Below, piece by piece: positions 8,901-15,381 of a stretch of 15,771 nt of DNA. Positions within the stretch are counted from its first letter, which is position 1, and every line of letters begins with the position of its first letter. Source of the stretch: Syntrophomonas sp. UBA5314 (lineage in GTDB: Bacteria; Bacillota; Syntrophomonadia; Syntrophomonadales; Syntrophomonadaceae); contig DHRK01000069.1 of the NCBI GenBank assembly GCA_002410325.1, positions 151,757-167,527 on the forward strand, given 5' to 3'. The position numbers and the translations under genes are program-made. The notes beneath the pieces are model-generated. The model was not told where the DNA came from, searched no databases, and saw nothing but the letters and a program-made list of their open reading frames with translations.

Positions 8901-9129
8901 TGCGGTGGACGTTATCCACCGTGATCGGTTCAAAATAGACCCGTTCGGCTATGTCGGCATCGGTCATTATAGTGGCCGGGTTGCTGTTTAAGAGCACAAT
9001 CTCAATGCCTTCTTCTTTTAAAGCACGGCAGGCCTGGGTCCCGGCGTAGTCGAATTCAGCGGCCTGCCCGATTATAATCGGCCCCGAGCCGATTACCATC
9101 ACCTTTTTTAAATTTTTTTGCAGGGGCAT
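5920..9129 (-). CDS. carB: Carbamoyl-phosphate synthase, large (synthetase) subunit
   Basis: CarB makes carbamoyl phosphate from bicarbonate, ammonia and two ATP; ammonia normally comes from glutamine through CarA. The 1069-residue product is full length for the family. It has the N-terminal VMVIGSGPIIIGQAAEFDY block at residues 10-28, a first ATP-grasp half with RPAYTLGGTGGG near 169, a repeat starting VLVIGSGPIRIGQGVEFDY in the middle, a second ATP-grasp half with RPSYVLGGRAM near 704, and the C-terminal MGS-like allosteric domain with LLATEGTA near 965 and NTLTHGRTPFSDG. No frameshift or missing motif was seen. The ATG (complement of 9127-9129) has GGAGG 6 bases upstream. No carA is present next to it, which is unusual for a pyr operon. 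A 53 bp gap separates it from pyrK. Confidence 0.97.
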   Translation of the reverse strand: MPLQKNLKKVMVIGSGPIIIGQAAEFDYAGTQACRALKEEGIEIVLLNSNPATIMTDADIAERVYFEPITVDNVHRILVREKPDGIIANLGGQVGLNMALALHREGILEKTGVPVLGMPIEAINRAESREAFKQTMQDIGEPIPESDIVHSEAEALNFATQIGYPLIVRPAYTLGGTGGGTAVNEEELRHIIIRGLKSSPIHQVLLERSVAGYKEIEFEVMRDANDNCITICSMENIDPVGIHTGDSIVVAPAQTLTDEEYQMLRAASIKIIRALKVAGGCNIQFALDPFSKKYYVIEVNPRVSRSSALASKATGYPIARVTTKIAIGYNLDEIPNAVTGTTTACFEPAIDYVVLKVPRWPFDKFVLGDRRLGTQMKATGEVMAIDRSFEAAFLKAIRCLEIGFNGMRLAGLKDLSDEELTVRLKEADDERTFIITEAFERGMSVDDVWRITRIDKYFLIKMKHIFDFSKKMGSLELVPERLREAKQMGFSDSEIAGFKGISEMDVRTMRKKAGIVPTYKLVDTCAAEFDALTPYYYSCYEEENEVSHVPGERKVLVIGSGPIRIGQGVEFDYCSVHAVWALREAGIKAIIVNNNPETVSTDFDTSDRLYFEPLVFEDVMNIIEEENPEGVVVQFGGQTAINLAGALDKAGVKILGTSNDSIDRAESRDRFDALVEQLRIPRPPGKSVYSVEDAVKAAEKIGYPVLVRPSYVLGGRAMEIVYNDEELAGYMQMAARINRQHPVLVDKYLLGTEIEVDAICDGQEVLIPGIMRHIERAGVHSGDSMAVFPAHDLSPEITAKIIDYTTRLALELKVLGLINIQFVEYEGELYVLEVNPRSSRTIPFMSKVSGIPMIKLGTEILLGKTLKAQGYRGGLQPAPGFFAVKVPVFSFNKLEQVDITLGPEMKSTGEVMGLDSTLKGAIFKGLLAAGVEIPQKGTIAATIADKDKDEAIPILVDFARAGFKLLATEGTAGRLAKMGIEARLVKKYGEGYPNIVDLIREGEIDFVVNTLTHGRTPFSDGFQIRRAAVELNVPCLTSLDTLKVIREVVVEENPGGLDLKYLQEYVTNC

Positions 9130-9297
9130 AGCTATCCTCCCTATCTTAAGCCAAAGCTCAATCTCTCATCTGCTTAGGGTTAGTACCACAATCCAGATTA
9201 TTTTCAAACGACCCCGCCCATAACCCCTTCATTGCGGATGAGCCAGGATTCCCTGATAGCTGTCTTTAATTGATAGTTGTTAAATAAAGTCACATAT
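9130..9297 (-). other. 168 bp gap at the usual carA position
   Basis: No gene is visible between pyrC and carB, where many Clostridia carry carA (about 1.1 kb). All three minus-strand frames are broken by stops, and nothing clearly matches CarA. One imperfect hairpin (CAGG-GAAT-CCTG, complement of about 9251-9262) and two near-identical copies of TGATAGYTGT (plus strand, about 9256-9265 and 9272-9281) are present. No terminator, PyrR loop or convincing promoter was found, so read-through into carB is expected. The carB ribosome site is at 9136-9140. Confidence 0.6.
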
Positions 9298-10584
9298 CTA
9301 CACCAGCAGTTTGCCTTTTTGGGCAACGATGCCTCCCCCAACCATGGTCAAAACAGGCCAGCCGGTAAGCTCCATTCCTTTAAACGGCGTATTTTTGCCT
9401 TTGGAATAGAACGAGGCAGGATCCACAAGTTTTACCTTCTTGGGATCGATGATAGTGATATCAGCCGCCGCCTGGGGGCTCAAAGTTCCCTGTTTAAGAC
9501 CCAAGACCCGGGCAGGCCCACTTGTGAAACCAGCCACCACCCGTTCCAGATCCAGCAAACCCTGGCTTACCAGGTTCATACAGACCGCAACCGCTGTTTC
9601 CAGCCCCGATATGCCAAAGCTGGCCAGGGCATACTCGCAGTCTTTACTCTCCAGCTCATGAGGAGCGTGATCGGTTGCCAGACAGTCAACCGTTCCATCA
9701 TTCACCGCATCCAACAGAGCTCCGACATGCTCCACCGAGCGCAGGGGCGGGTTGACCTTGGTGTCGGCATCATAGCTGCCCACTACTTCATCACTCAAGG
9801 CCAGGTGATGGGGGGTTGCTTCACAGCTAACCAGAAGCCCCTCCCGCTTGGCCTGCCTGACCATCTCAATGACCCCGCTGGTAGAAACGTGGCATAGATG
9901 GAGACGGGCACCGGTCAAACGAGCCAGGATAATGTCCCGGACGGCCATTATTTCCTCAGCCTCAGCCGGAATACCCCGCAGACCGTAAATGGTTGAATAA
10001 AATCCTTCATGCATCTGACCGTCTTTGCTCAACGACGATTCTTCACAATGAGAGAGGATGGGCAGATCAAACATCTGGGCATATTCCAGCGCATTTCTCA
10101 TCAAGCTGCTTTTCGCCACCGGTTTGCCATCATCGGAGAGGGCCACACAGCCAGCCGCTACCAGATCAGCTATGGCGCTCAACTCCTGCCCTTCCTGTTT
10201 CTTGCTTATCGCCCCGATGGGCAGTACTTTGACCACTCCCGATTTTTTGGCCCTTTCCCGCACAAAACTGGCGGTCGTAAGGTTGTCAATAACCGGATCG
10301 GTGTTGGGCATACAGCACAGGGTGGTAAATCCACCTAAGGCAGCCGCCCTGGTTCCCGAAGCAATGTCCTCTTTGTATTCAAAACCAGGTTCCCGCAAGT
10401 GTACATGCATGTCGATAAGGCCTGGTGTTACAATCATCCCGCGGGCATTTATGGTTTCAGAACCAGGGGAACTGATTTTTTTCTCCACTGCTTCAATCTT
10501 TCCGTCCTCCACCAGTACATCATAGACCTCGTTTATGTTATTGGACGGATCGATGACTCTGCCACCCTTAATCAAGTATTTCAT
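9298..10584 (-). CDS. pyrC: Dihydroorotase, class I
   Basis: PyrC closes carbamoyl aspartate to dihydroorotate, the third pathway step. The 428-residue amidohydrolase has the zinc-binding HVHLREPG at residues 60-67 (His60, His62), MPNTDP at 92-97, the class I Asp-Asp-Gly-Lys at 151-154, His179 in ILSHCEE, His232 in LHLCHVST and the catalytic Asp305 in ATDHAPHE. Length and motifs fit an active long-form enzyme rather than an inactive pseudo-dihydroorotase. The ATG (complement of 10582-10584) overlaps the end of pyrB by 17 bp, and its G-rich ribosome site lies inside pyrB, so translation is probably coupled. Confidence 0.97.
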   Translation of the reverse strand: MKYLIKGGRVIDPSNNINEVYDVLVEDGKIEAVEKKISSPGSETINARGMIVTPGLIDMHVHLREPGFEYKEDIASGTRAAALGGFTTLCCMPNTDPVIDNLTTASFVRERAKKSGVVKVLPIGAISKKQEGQELSAIADLVAAGCVALSDDGKPVAKSSLMRNALEYAQMFDLPILSHCEESSLSKDGQMHEGFYSTIYGLRGIPAEAEEIMAVRDIILARLTGARLHLCHVSTSGVIEMVRQAKREGLLVSCEATPHHLALSDEVVGSYDADTKVNPPLRSVEHVGALLDAVNDGTVDCLATDHAPHELESKDCEYALASFGISGLETAVAVCMNLVSQGLLDLERVVAGFTSGPARVLGLKQGTLSPQAAADITIIDPKKVKLVDPASFYSKGKNTPFKGMELTGWPVLTMVGGGIVAQKGKLLV

Positions 10585-11509
10585 CTTTGGCTCCCCCCAT
10601 CATCAAGAATAGCAAGGCCATACGCACCGCCACCCCGTTGGTAACCTGTTCATTTATTACTGAAACAGCGCTGTCGGCGGCGCTGCCGGATATTTCCACT
10701 CCGCGGTTCATGGGGCCCGGGTGCAGAATAAGGGCGTCTTCTTTGGCCCCTTTCAGCCTTTCCGGGCTTATCATATAAAGGTTGGCGTATTCGTTGAGCG
10801 AGGGGAACAATCCGCTCTGTTGACGCTCCATCTGGATGCGCAATACGTTAACCACATCAACACCCTTTACCGCTTCTTCCAGGCTGTAATAACTCTTGAC
10901 GCCCAGTTTATCCAGACCGGGAGGAAGCAAGGTGGCCGGCCCCACCACCCGGATTTCGCAGCCAAACTGGCTCAGACCGTAGATGTTGGAGCGGGCTACC
11001 CGGCTATGCAATATATCTCCCACGATGCAAACCTTCAAACCGTCCAGGCTGCCTTTTTTCTCCCTAATGCTGAACATATCCAGGAGGGCCTGGGTGGGGT
11101 GTTCATTAAAGCCGTCGCCGGCGTTGATCACTCTCATGCGAGTGTTCCTGGCTACATAATGGGGCGTACCGCTCATGGAATGCCGTATCACCATCAGGTC
11201 AAAACCCATTACCTCAATCGTCTTAATGGTATCTTTGAGACTCTCCCCTTTTTGTACGCTGCTGGTCGCTACCGCTAGATTTACGGTGTCAGCGCTCAGG
11301 TATTTACCGGCAATCTCGAAAGAAGTTCGGGTTCTGGTACTGTTTTCGTAGAATACGGTTACCATAGCCTTGCCTCTCAAGGTAGGCACCTTTTTAATAT
11401 CCCGGTTCATCACATCCTTCATAGGGACGGCTGTATCGAGGATCAGTTCTATATCTTCCCGGCTTATCCCCCGCAACCCCAGAAGGTCTTTCCTTTGGTC
11501 AAAACTCAA
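10568..11509 (-). CDS. pyrB: Aspartate carbamoyltransferase, catalytic chain
   Basis: PyrB joins carbamoyl phosphate and aspartate. The 313-residue product has the carbamoyl-phosphate motif STRTRTSFE at residues 57-65, the 80s loop SSVQKGES at 83-90, HPTQALLD at 137-144 and the C-terminal HPGPMNRGVEI. No regulatory chain (pyrI) is present, as is usual in Firmicutes, where PyrR does the regulating. The start is TTG (complement of 11507-11509) with GGGAGG about 8 bases upstream; the first in-frame ATG would remove essential N-terminal sequence. A 146 bp attenuator region separates it from pyrR. Confidence 0.97.
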   Translation of the reverse strand: MSFDQRKDLLGLRGISREDIELILDTAVPMKDVMNRDIKKVPTLRGKAMVTVFYENSTRTRTSFEIAGKYLSADTVNLAVATSSVQKGESLKDTIKTIEVMGFDLMVIRHSMSGTPHYVARNTRMRVINAGDGFNEHPTQALLDMFSIREKKGSLDGLKVCIVGDILHSRVARSNIYGLSQFGCEIRVVGPATLLPPGLDKLGVKSYYSLEEAVKGVDVVNVLRIQMERQQSGLFPSLNEYANLYMISPERLKGAKEDALILHPGPMNRGVEISGSAADSAVSVINEQVTNGVAVRMALLFLMMGGAKDEILD

Positions 11510-11563
11510 GGTCCTTTCCTCCCCTCAGTTATTGGTTTAAGATCCGACTCTGCCTGACATTCA

Positions 11564-11598
11564 CAAAAAAGCCTCCCTGCTTTTAATTCAAGGGAGGC
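11564..11598 (-). terminator. Attenuator terminator upstream of pyrB
   Basis: A perfect 8 bp stem GCCTCCCT/AGGGAGGC (complement of 11591-11598 and 11571-11578) with a 12-base loop is followed by six U residues (complement of 11565-11570). Its 5' arm is shared with the antiterminator. Confidence 0.9.
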
Positions 11599-11649
11599 CT
11601 GGCTTCTTAAGGTGCTCCCTTGCCGGTCTCTCGGTACCGGTTTAAAGGG
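11564..11649 (-). promoter_or_regulatory. Second PyrR attenuator, between pyrR and pyrB
   Basis: Three competing RNA elements are visible. An anti-antiterminator with a PyrR-loop-like hairpin (11617-11649) has an outer stem CCCUU/AAGGG around CCGGU...ACCGG with an apical CGAGA that fits the NGNGA loop. An antiterminator pairs CAAGGGAG (complement of 11615-11622) with CUCCCUUG (complement of 11589-11596), 8 perfect pairs. An intrinsic terminator lies at 11564-11598. The outer stem and spacing copy those of the leader attenuator, supporting homology. The PyrR core deviates from the known consensus ARUCCNGNGAGGYU at four positions. Inference: UMP/UTP-bound PyrR favours termination before pyrB here as well. 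Confidence 0.8.
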
Positions 11650-11655
11650 CTCTTT

Positions 11656-12207
11656 TTATCCGTCTACCATTTCCTGTATTATCACTCCGTCCTGGCCATC
11701 CAGTTCCTCAACCATGACGGAGATTGTCTCCTGTTTGCCGGTTGGAACGTTCTTACCGACAAAGTCCGCTTTGATGGGCAGCTCGCGGTGCCCCCGGTCC
11801 ACCAGGACCGCCAGTTCAATGCATTTGGGCCGGCCCAGGTCGATTAAGGCATCCATGGCGGCTCTCACCGTCCTTCCCGTGTAAAGCACATCGTCCACCA
11901 GTACAATGGCCAGGTTGTTTATCTTAAAATCGACTTCGGTCCGATGCACCAGGGGCTGAGCGGATAGAGTGGTCAAATCGTCGCGATACAGGGTGATGTC
12001 CAGTATGCCAACCGGAACCTTGATGCCTTCGATCTCCTCAATCAGATCAGCCAGGCGGTTGGCCAGCGGCCCGCCCCGGCGCCTGATCCCTACCAGGGCA
12101 ACTTTTTCAACCCCTTTGTTGCGTTCGATAATCTCGTGCGCGATCCGGGTCAGCGCCCTTTTCATAGCCATTTTGTCCATAATGACGTTTTTGTCTCGAA
12201 GCATCAT
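11656..12207 (-). CDS. pyrR: PyrR, pyr operon RNA-binding attenuation regulator / uracil phosphoribosyltransferase
   Basis: PyrR binds pyr mRNA when UMP or UTP is high and favours the terminator fold; most homologues also have uracil phosphoribosyltransferase activity. The 183-residue product has the PRPP motif VLVDDVLYTGRTV at residues 102-114, the IRRRGGPLA block at 41-49, ITLYRDDL at 71-78 and the conserved LVDRGHRELPI region. The ATG (complement of 12205-12207) has GGAGGGG about 7 bases upstream. It is the first gene of the operon and sits between the two attenuators it should control. No uracil permease gene follows, unlike the Bacillus subtilis operon. Confidence 0.97.
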   Translation of the reverse strand: MMLRDKNVIMDKMAMKRALTRIAHEIIERNKGVEKVALVGIRRRGGPLANRLADLIEEIEGIKVPVGILDITLYRDDLTTLSAQPLVHRTEVDFKINNLAIVLVDDVLYTGRTVRAAMDALIDLGRPKCIELAVLVDRGHRELPIKADFVGKNVPTGKQETISVMVEELDGQDGVIIQEMVDG

Positions 12208-12227
12208 GGCCGCCCCTCCTTTTTATG

Positions 12228-12268
12228 AAAACAAAAAGCCTGCTATGGCCGTGAAGCCATAGACAGGC
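12228..12268 (-). terminator. Leader attenuator terminator upstream of pyrR
   Basis: GCCTG(T)CTATGGC and GCCATAGCAGGC form a 12 bp stem with one unpaired T and a short loop (complement of 12238-12268), followed by UUUUUGUUUU. It ends about 20 bases before the pyrR start. Confidence 0.92.
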
Positions 12269-12315
12269 GTTTTTTCTGGATTACCCTTGCAGCCTCACGG
12301 GGCCTACTTAAAGGT
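12228..12315 (-). promoter_or_regulatory. First PyrR attenuator, leader of the pyr operon
   Basis: The PyrR-binding loop is the complement of 12291-12304, GGCCCCGUGAGGCU, fitting the published core ARUCCNGNGAGGYU at most fixed positions, including the apical CGUGA. An outer stem CCUU/AAGG closes it. The antiterminator pairs CCGUGAGGC (complement of 12292-12300) with GCUUCACGG (complement of 12249-12257), nine pairs with one G-U, which would disrupt both the PyrR loop and the terminator at 12228-12268. All three mutually exclusive elements of the Bacillus-type mechanism are therefore present. Confidence 0.93.
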
Positions 12316-12324
12316 TCTTTATAG

Positions 12325-12353
12325 ATTGTAAACAACCCGGACCGGGCTGTCAA
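12325..12353 (-). promoter_or_regulatory. Strong sigma-A promoter of the pyr operon
   Basis: A perfect TTGACA (complement of 12348-12353) and TACAAT (complement of 12325-12330) are separated by exactly 17 bases; transcription should begin near 12318. The spacer contains the palindrome CCCGGTCCGGG (complement of 12336-12346), whose role, if any, is unknown. The promoter lies after the rluD stop, so the pyr operon does not depend on read-through from lspA-rluD. Confidence 0.93.
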
Positions 12354-12402
12354 ACGCTAATGTGGCAATGGGAATAAAATGCTACTCCCTGTTGCTGTAA
12401 AA

Positions 12403-13326
12403 TCACGGGGAAGCCTGTTGTCTTAAGCGGGTCAGAACTTCCTGGAAATACTCCGGCAAGGGGCTTCGAAATTCCATATATGCTCCGCTGGCCGGGTGTT
12501 TAAATCCCAACAGATGGGCGTGCAGAGCCTGGGAATCAAGACCCAGGTGCCTTTTGGACGGACCGTAGAGCGGGTCCCCCACTACCGGATGTTGAATATA
12601 GGAGAAGTGCACCCGGATCTGGTGGGTGCGTCCGGTCAACAGCTTAATCTGCAGGAGCGTATACCGGGAGAAGCGCTCCAAAACCTTGTATTCACTGGTT
12701 GAAGGGCGTCCTTCGGCCACCACCGCCATCTTTTTCCGATCATATTTACTTCTCCCTATAGGGGCTTCAATAGTTCCCAGGTTTTCGGTAAAACTGCCAT
12801 GCACCAGAGCAATGTATTCCCGGTTTATGGTGTGGGTGCGGGTCTGTTCGGCCAGTTCCCGGTGGGCGGCATCATTTTTAGCGACCACCATAACCCCGGA
12901 AGTATCTTTATCCAGCCGGTGAACGATGCCCGGACGCAGTTCACCGTTTATTCCGGAGAGATCCTTAATATGATGGAGAAGAGCATTTACCATGGTGCCC
13001 TCCCAATTCCCGTGAGCTGGATGCACCACCATGCCTTTGGCTTTGTTGATAACCGCCAGGTCTTTATCCTGATAGAATATCTCCAGAGGCAGGTTCTGGG
13101 GAAGAATAGGCACCTCCTGCGCAGCCGGTATTACCACCTTTATTTCCTCCCCACCGCGCACCCGATAGCTGGCCTTTTTGATCCGTCCATTGACCGTTAC
13201 CTTTCCATCGGCGATCAAACTTTTCAGCAGACTGCGGGACAGCTCTTCCACCTGATCGGCCAGGTAAGCGTCCAGGCGCTCCCCCTCCAGTTCTTCATCA
13301 ACCCAGAAGCAGGCGGTCCTATCCAT
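12403..13326 (-). CDS. rluD: RluA-family 23S rRNA pseudouridine synthase (RluD-like)
   Basis: The enzyme converts specific uridines of large-subunit rRNA to pseudouridine. The 307-residue product has an N-terminal S4 RNA-binding domain (about residues 14-60) and the RluA catalytic block GIVHRLDKDTSG at 133-144 with catalytic Asp139, followed by the conserved LLTGRTHQIRVH and VGDPLYG. The S4 plus catalytic layout matches RluD-type members, but the exact target uridines cannot be read from the sequence. The ATG (complement of 13324-13326) overlaps the lspA stop by 8 bases, and its GAGG site lies within lspA, so the two are translationally coupled. This lspA-rluD-pyr order is common in Firmicutes. 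Confidence 0.93.
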   Translation of the reverse strand: MDRTACFWVDEELEGERLDAYLADQVEELSRSLLKSLIADGKVTVNGRIKKASYRVRGGEEIKVVIPAAQEVPILPQNLPLEIFYQDKDLAVINKAKGMVVHPAHGNWEGTMVNALLHHIKDLSGINGELRPGIVHRLDKDTSGVMVVAKNDAAHRELAEQTRTHTINREYIALVHGSFTENLGTIEAPIGRSKYDRKKMAVVAEGRPSTSEYKVLERFSRYTLLQIKLLTGRTHQIRVHFSYIQHPVVGDPLYGPSKRHLGLDSQALHAHLLGFKHPASGAYMEFRSPLPEYFQEVLTRLRQQASP

Positions 13327-13768
13327 GGAAAACCTCGTCCGTTCCCTCCCGTAAGGACAGGATTAAAATAAATACTATGGCGCAGCATAAAGCGGAATCA
13401 GCCACATTGAATACCGGCCACCAGCCCAGGTCCAAAAAGTCGACCACATATCCCTGTCCCAGCCGGTCGATCAAATTGCCCGCGGCGCCGCCCGCCACCA
13501 GGCCGGTCAGCGCTTGCCAGGCGGGAGGCAGGGATCTTCGCCAATTCATTATAATTACGGTCGCCAGAACCGTCACGGCGCAGATCAGCAGGAAAATAGT
13601 TTTACCCTGCAGCATGCCGAAGGCAGCACCCTGATTCTGTACATAAGTAAGGGAAAGGAATCCCTTGGCCAGGGGTACCGACTGGCCAACCACCAGGTAG
13701 GTTTTTATCGCCCATTTACTGAGCTGATCCAGGATAATAACGCCTAATGCTATCAGCCAGAAACGCAC
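13319..13768 (-). CDS. lspA: Lipoprotein signal peptidase II
   Basis: LspA is the membrane aspartyl protease that cuts signal peptides from diacylglyceryl-modified prolipoproteins. The 149-residue protein has four predicted membrane segments (about 4-20, 57-75, 84-100 and 123-138), the conserved Asp14 in DQLSKW, NQGAAFG at 45-51, GNLIDR with catalytic Asp101 and FNVADS with catalytic Asp124. The start is GTG (complement of 13766-13768) with GGAGG (complement of 13776-13780) 7 bases upstream. It is the first gene of an lspA-rluD unit. Confidence 0.96.
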   Translation of the reverse strand: MRFWLIALGVIILDQLSKWAIKTYLVVGQSVPLAKGFLSLTYVQNQGAAFGMLQGKTIFLLICAVTVLATVIIMNWRRSLPPAWQALTGLVAGGAAGNLIDRLGQGYVVDFLDLGWWPVFNVADSALCCAIVFILILSLREGTDEVFHG

Positions 13769-13816
13769 CGGCCAACCTCCGTTCTAAATATACTTAAAGA
13801 AGCGCAATTTTTTTAT

Positions 13817-13845
13817 ATTTTACGCTTTGACCTGAGGCATTACAA
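13817..13845 (-). promoter_or_regulatory. Sigma-A-like promoter of lspA-rluD
   Basis: TTGTAA (complement of 13840-13845) and TAAAAT (complement of 13817-13822) are spaced by 17 bases, about 50 bases upstream of the lspA GTG. Both boxes match consensus at four or five of six positions. Confidence 0.6.
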
Positions 13846-13887
13846 GCCGGTCCGAAAGTCTTATCTCCAGGCTCAATACCACACGAT

Positions 13888-13925
13888 AAGCGTTCGGAGC
13901 ACTTAACGATACGCTTTTTAAGTGC
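13888..13925. repeat. Interleaved inverted repeats between amt and lspA (possible pseudoknot)
   Basis: Two perfect inverted repeats interlock: AAGCGT (13888-13893) with ACGCTT (13911-13916), and GCACTTAA (13899-13906) with TTAAGTGC (13918-13925). In a minus-strand transcript this gives an 8 bp and a 6 bp stem in H-type pseudoknot order with loops of 1, 4 and 5 bases. It lies about 75 bases after the amt stop. No U-run follows, so it is not a standard terminator. A separate GCAAGG/CCTTGC stem at 13963-13991 also follows amt without a U-run. Confidence 0.4.
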
Positions 13926-13999
13926 AGGGGACACCAACGCTTAGGGCGGATGACCAGTTATGGCAAGGCTATTAAGCTGAAGGGCCCTTGCGATAGTGG

Positions 14000-15244
14000 T
14001 TATTGAGGAATTAATCCGGAATAAGCTGAAATATCATGTTCACTGATATCCATTCCATCGGTCTCCTGCTCGGAACTGGCCCGAATTCCCATAGTTTTCT
14101 TTAGAATGTTAAATACTAAATAAGTTGTTGCAAAACCCCATATGGATACACACAATACACCCAAGGCCTGCACTCCCAGAAGCGACCATCCTCCACCGAA
14201 AAACAGGCCCCCTTTTTGAGCAAAGAGTCCCACCGCCAGGATACCCCATACGCCATTCACGCCATGAACTGCTATTGCGCCAACCGGGTCATCAGCATGG
14301 TGGCGATCAAAAAAATACACTCCAGAAACAACCAGTAATCCCGCAACGAGACCTATGATTACAGCACAGGCCGGGTTGACAAAAGCAGCGCCGCCGGTCA
14401 CGGCTGCCAATCCTGCCAGAGCTCCATTCATGGCCATACTGGGATCAGCCTTGCCGAATTTACCCATCGTGACTAGAGTCGCCATCAACCCCCCTGCAGC
14501 GGCTGCCAAATTGGTGGTCATAGCCACCCGGGCTATATTTACGTCCAGCCCGCTCAAAGTGCTGCCACAATTGAAGCCAAACCAGCCAAACCAGAGTATA
14601 AAGGTGCCCAGGAAAGCCAGGTGCAAATTGTGGGGAGCAATTAGGTTGGATGTACCATCACTATTATATTTGTGCTGCCTGGGGCCCAGCACTAAAACTG
14701 CTGCCAGCGCACTCCATCCTCCCAGGGCATGGACAACTGATGACCCGGCAAAATCTATCATGCCCAGTTTTGCCAGCCAGCCGTCAACACCCCAAACCCA
14801 ATGTCCAGCTATAGGATAGATCAACCCTGCGGCCAGAACGGTATAAAAAATATAAGGACCAAACTTCATGCGTTCCGCTACCGCTCCAGACACAATTGAG
14901 GCCATGGCAATGGCGAAGGCCGCCTGGAATATCCAATAGGCATAAACGGGTATCTTCAATTTTAGATGCAGAAAATCGCCACTGGTGAAAAAGCCGCTTA
15001 AACCGATGATCCCTGCCCTGTCAAGTCCGTACATTACGGCAAACCCAATCGCCCAATAACTCAACATGCCTGCAGTACAATCAGTAAATACTTTCATGAC
15101 TATGTTTATGGAGTTTTTAGCACTGATAAATCCGGCCTCCAGAAAAGCAAAACCGCCCTCCATAAAAAACACCAGGGCCGCACACAGTATCACCCATAAA
15201 GTGTCGATTCCCGCCGTCAGATTCTGGGTAGCTATGGTGTCCAT
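14000..15244 (-). CDS. amt: Ammonium transporter, Amt family
   Basis: Amt proteins conduct ammonium across the cytoplasmic membrane as trimers. The 414-residue protein has about 11 hydrophobic membrane segments. It keeps the FMEGGFAFLEAGF block at 27-39, AKNSINIVMKVFTD at 42-55, the structural Asp164 in DFAGSSVVHALGG with the first pore histidine His172, HLAFLGTFILWFGWFGFNCG at 208-227, and the second pore histidine His327 in VHGVNGVWG. The cytoplasmic tail (KKTMGIR...DGMDISEH...AY) keeps the pattern involved in PII contact. There is no cleaved signal peptide, as in many non-enteric members. The ATG (complement of 15242-15244) has AGGAG 7 bases upstream. No glnK/PII gene is adjacent. Expression is probably set by the multi-terminator leader upstream. 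Confidence 0.96.
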   Translation of the reverse strand: MDTIATQNLTAGIDTLWVILCAALVFFMEGGFAFLEAGFISAKNSINIVMKVFTDCTAGMLSYWAIGFAVMYGLDRAGIIGLSGFFTSGDFLHLKLKIPVYAYWIFQAAFAIAMASIVSGAVAERMKFGPYIFYTVLAAGLIYPIAGHWVWGVDGWLAKLGMIDFAGSSVVHALGGWSALAAVLVLGPRQHKYNSDGTSNLIAPHNLHLAFLGTFILWFGWFGFNCGSTLSGLDVNIARVAMTTNLAAAAGGLMATLVTMGKFGKADPSMAMNGALAGLAAVTGGAAFVNPACAVIIGLVAGLLVVSGVYFFDRHHADDPVGAIAVHGVNGVWGILAVGLFAQKGGLFFGGGWSLLGVQALGVLCVSIWGFATTYLVFNILKKTMGIRASSEQETDGMDISEHDISAYSGLIPQ

Positions 15245-15314
15245 TATAATTCTCCTCTCCGAAATTCTTGAAAGCCTCGTTAAAAGACTGCAGTAGTCAT
15301 TCAGGTGAGCACCC

Positions 15315-15328
15315 GGACGAAGATGTCC
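15315..15328 (-). other. Hairpin after the last terminator, loop complementary to the upstream regulatory hairpin
   Basis: GGAC-AUCUUC-GUCC in the amt leader, a 4 bp stem with a 6-base loop. Its loop AUCUUC is the exact complement of the loop GAAGAU of the hairpin at 15378-15391, so the two could kiss or open into a 12 bp helix (15314-15325 with 15381-15392). Confidence 0.55.
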
Positions 15329-15334
15329 TCAAAC

Positions 15335-15381
15335 AAAAAAAGCTCATATCGCCGTTGACTGTCTTAGCCAAAGGTATGAGC
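15335..15381 (-). terminator. amt leader terminator 3 (nearest amt)
   Basis: GCTCATA/TATGAGC stem (complement of 15375-15381 and 15342-15348) with an inner UUGGCU/AGUCAA helix in the 26-base loop, followed by seven U residues (complement of 15335-15341). The 5' arm begins inside the hairpin at 15378-15391, so the two cannot form together. Confidence 0.85.

Noticed and set aside
9130..9297. carA pseudogene in the pyrC-carB gap
   Set aside because: Only a faint similarity of about nine residues in one frame; not enough to claim a remnant.
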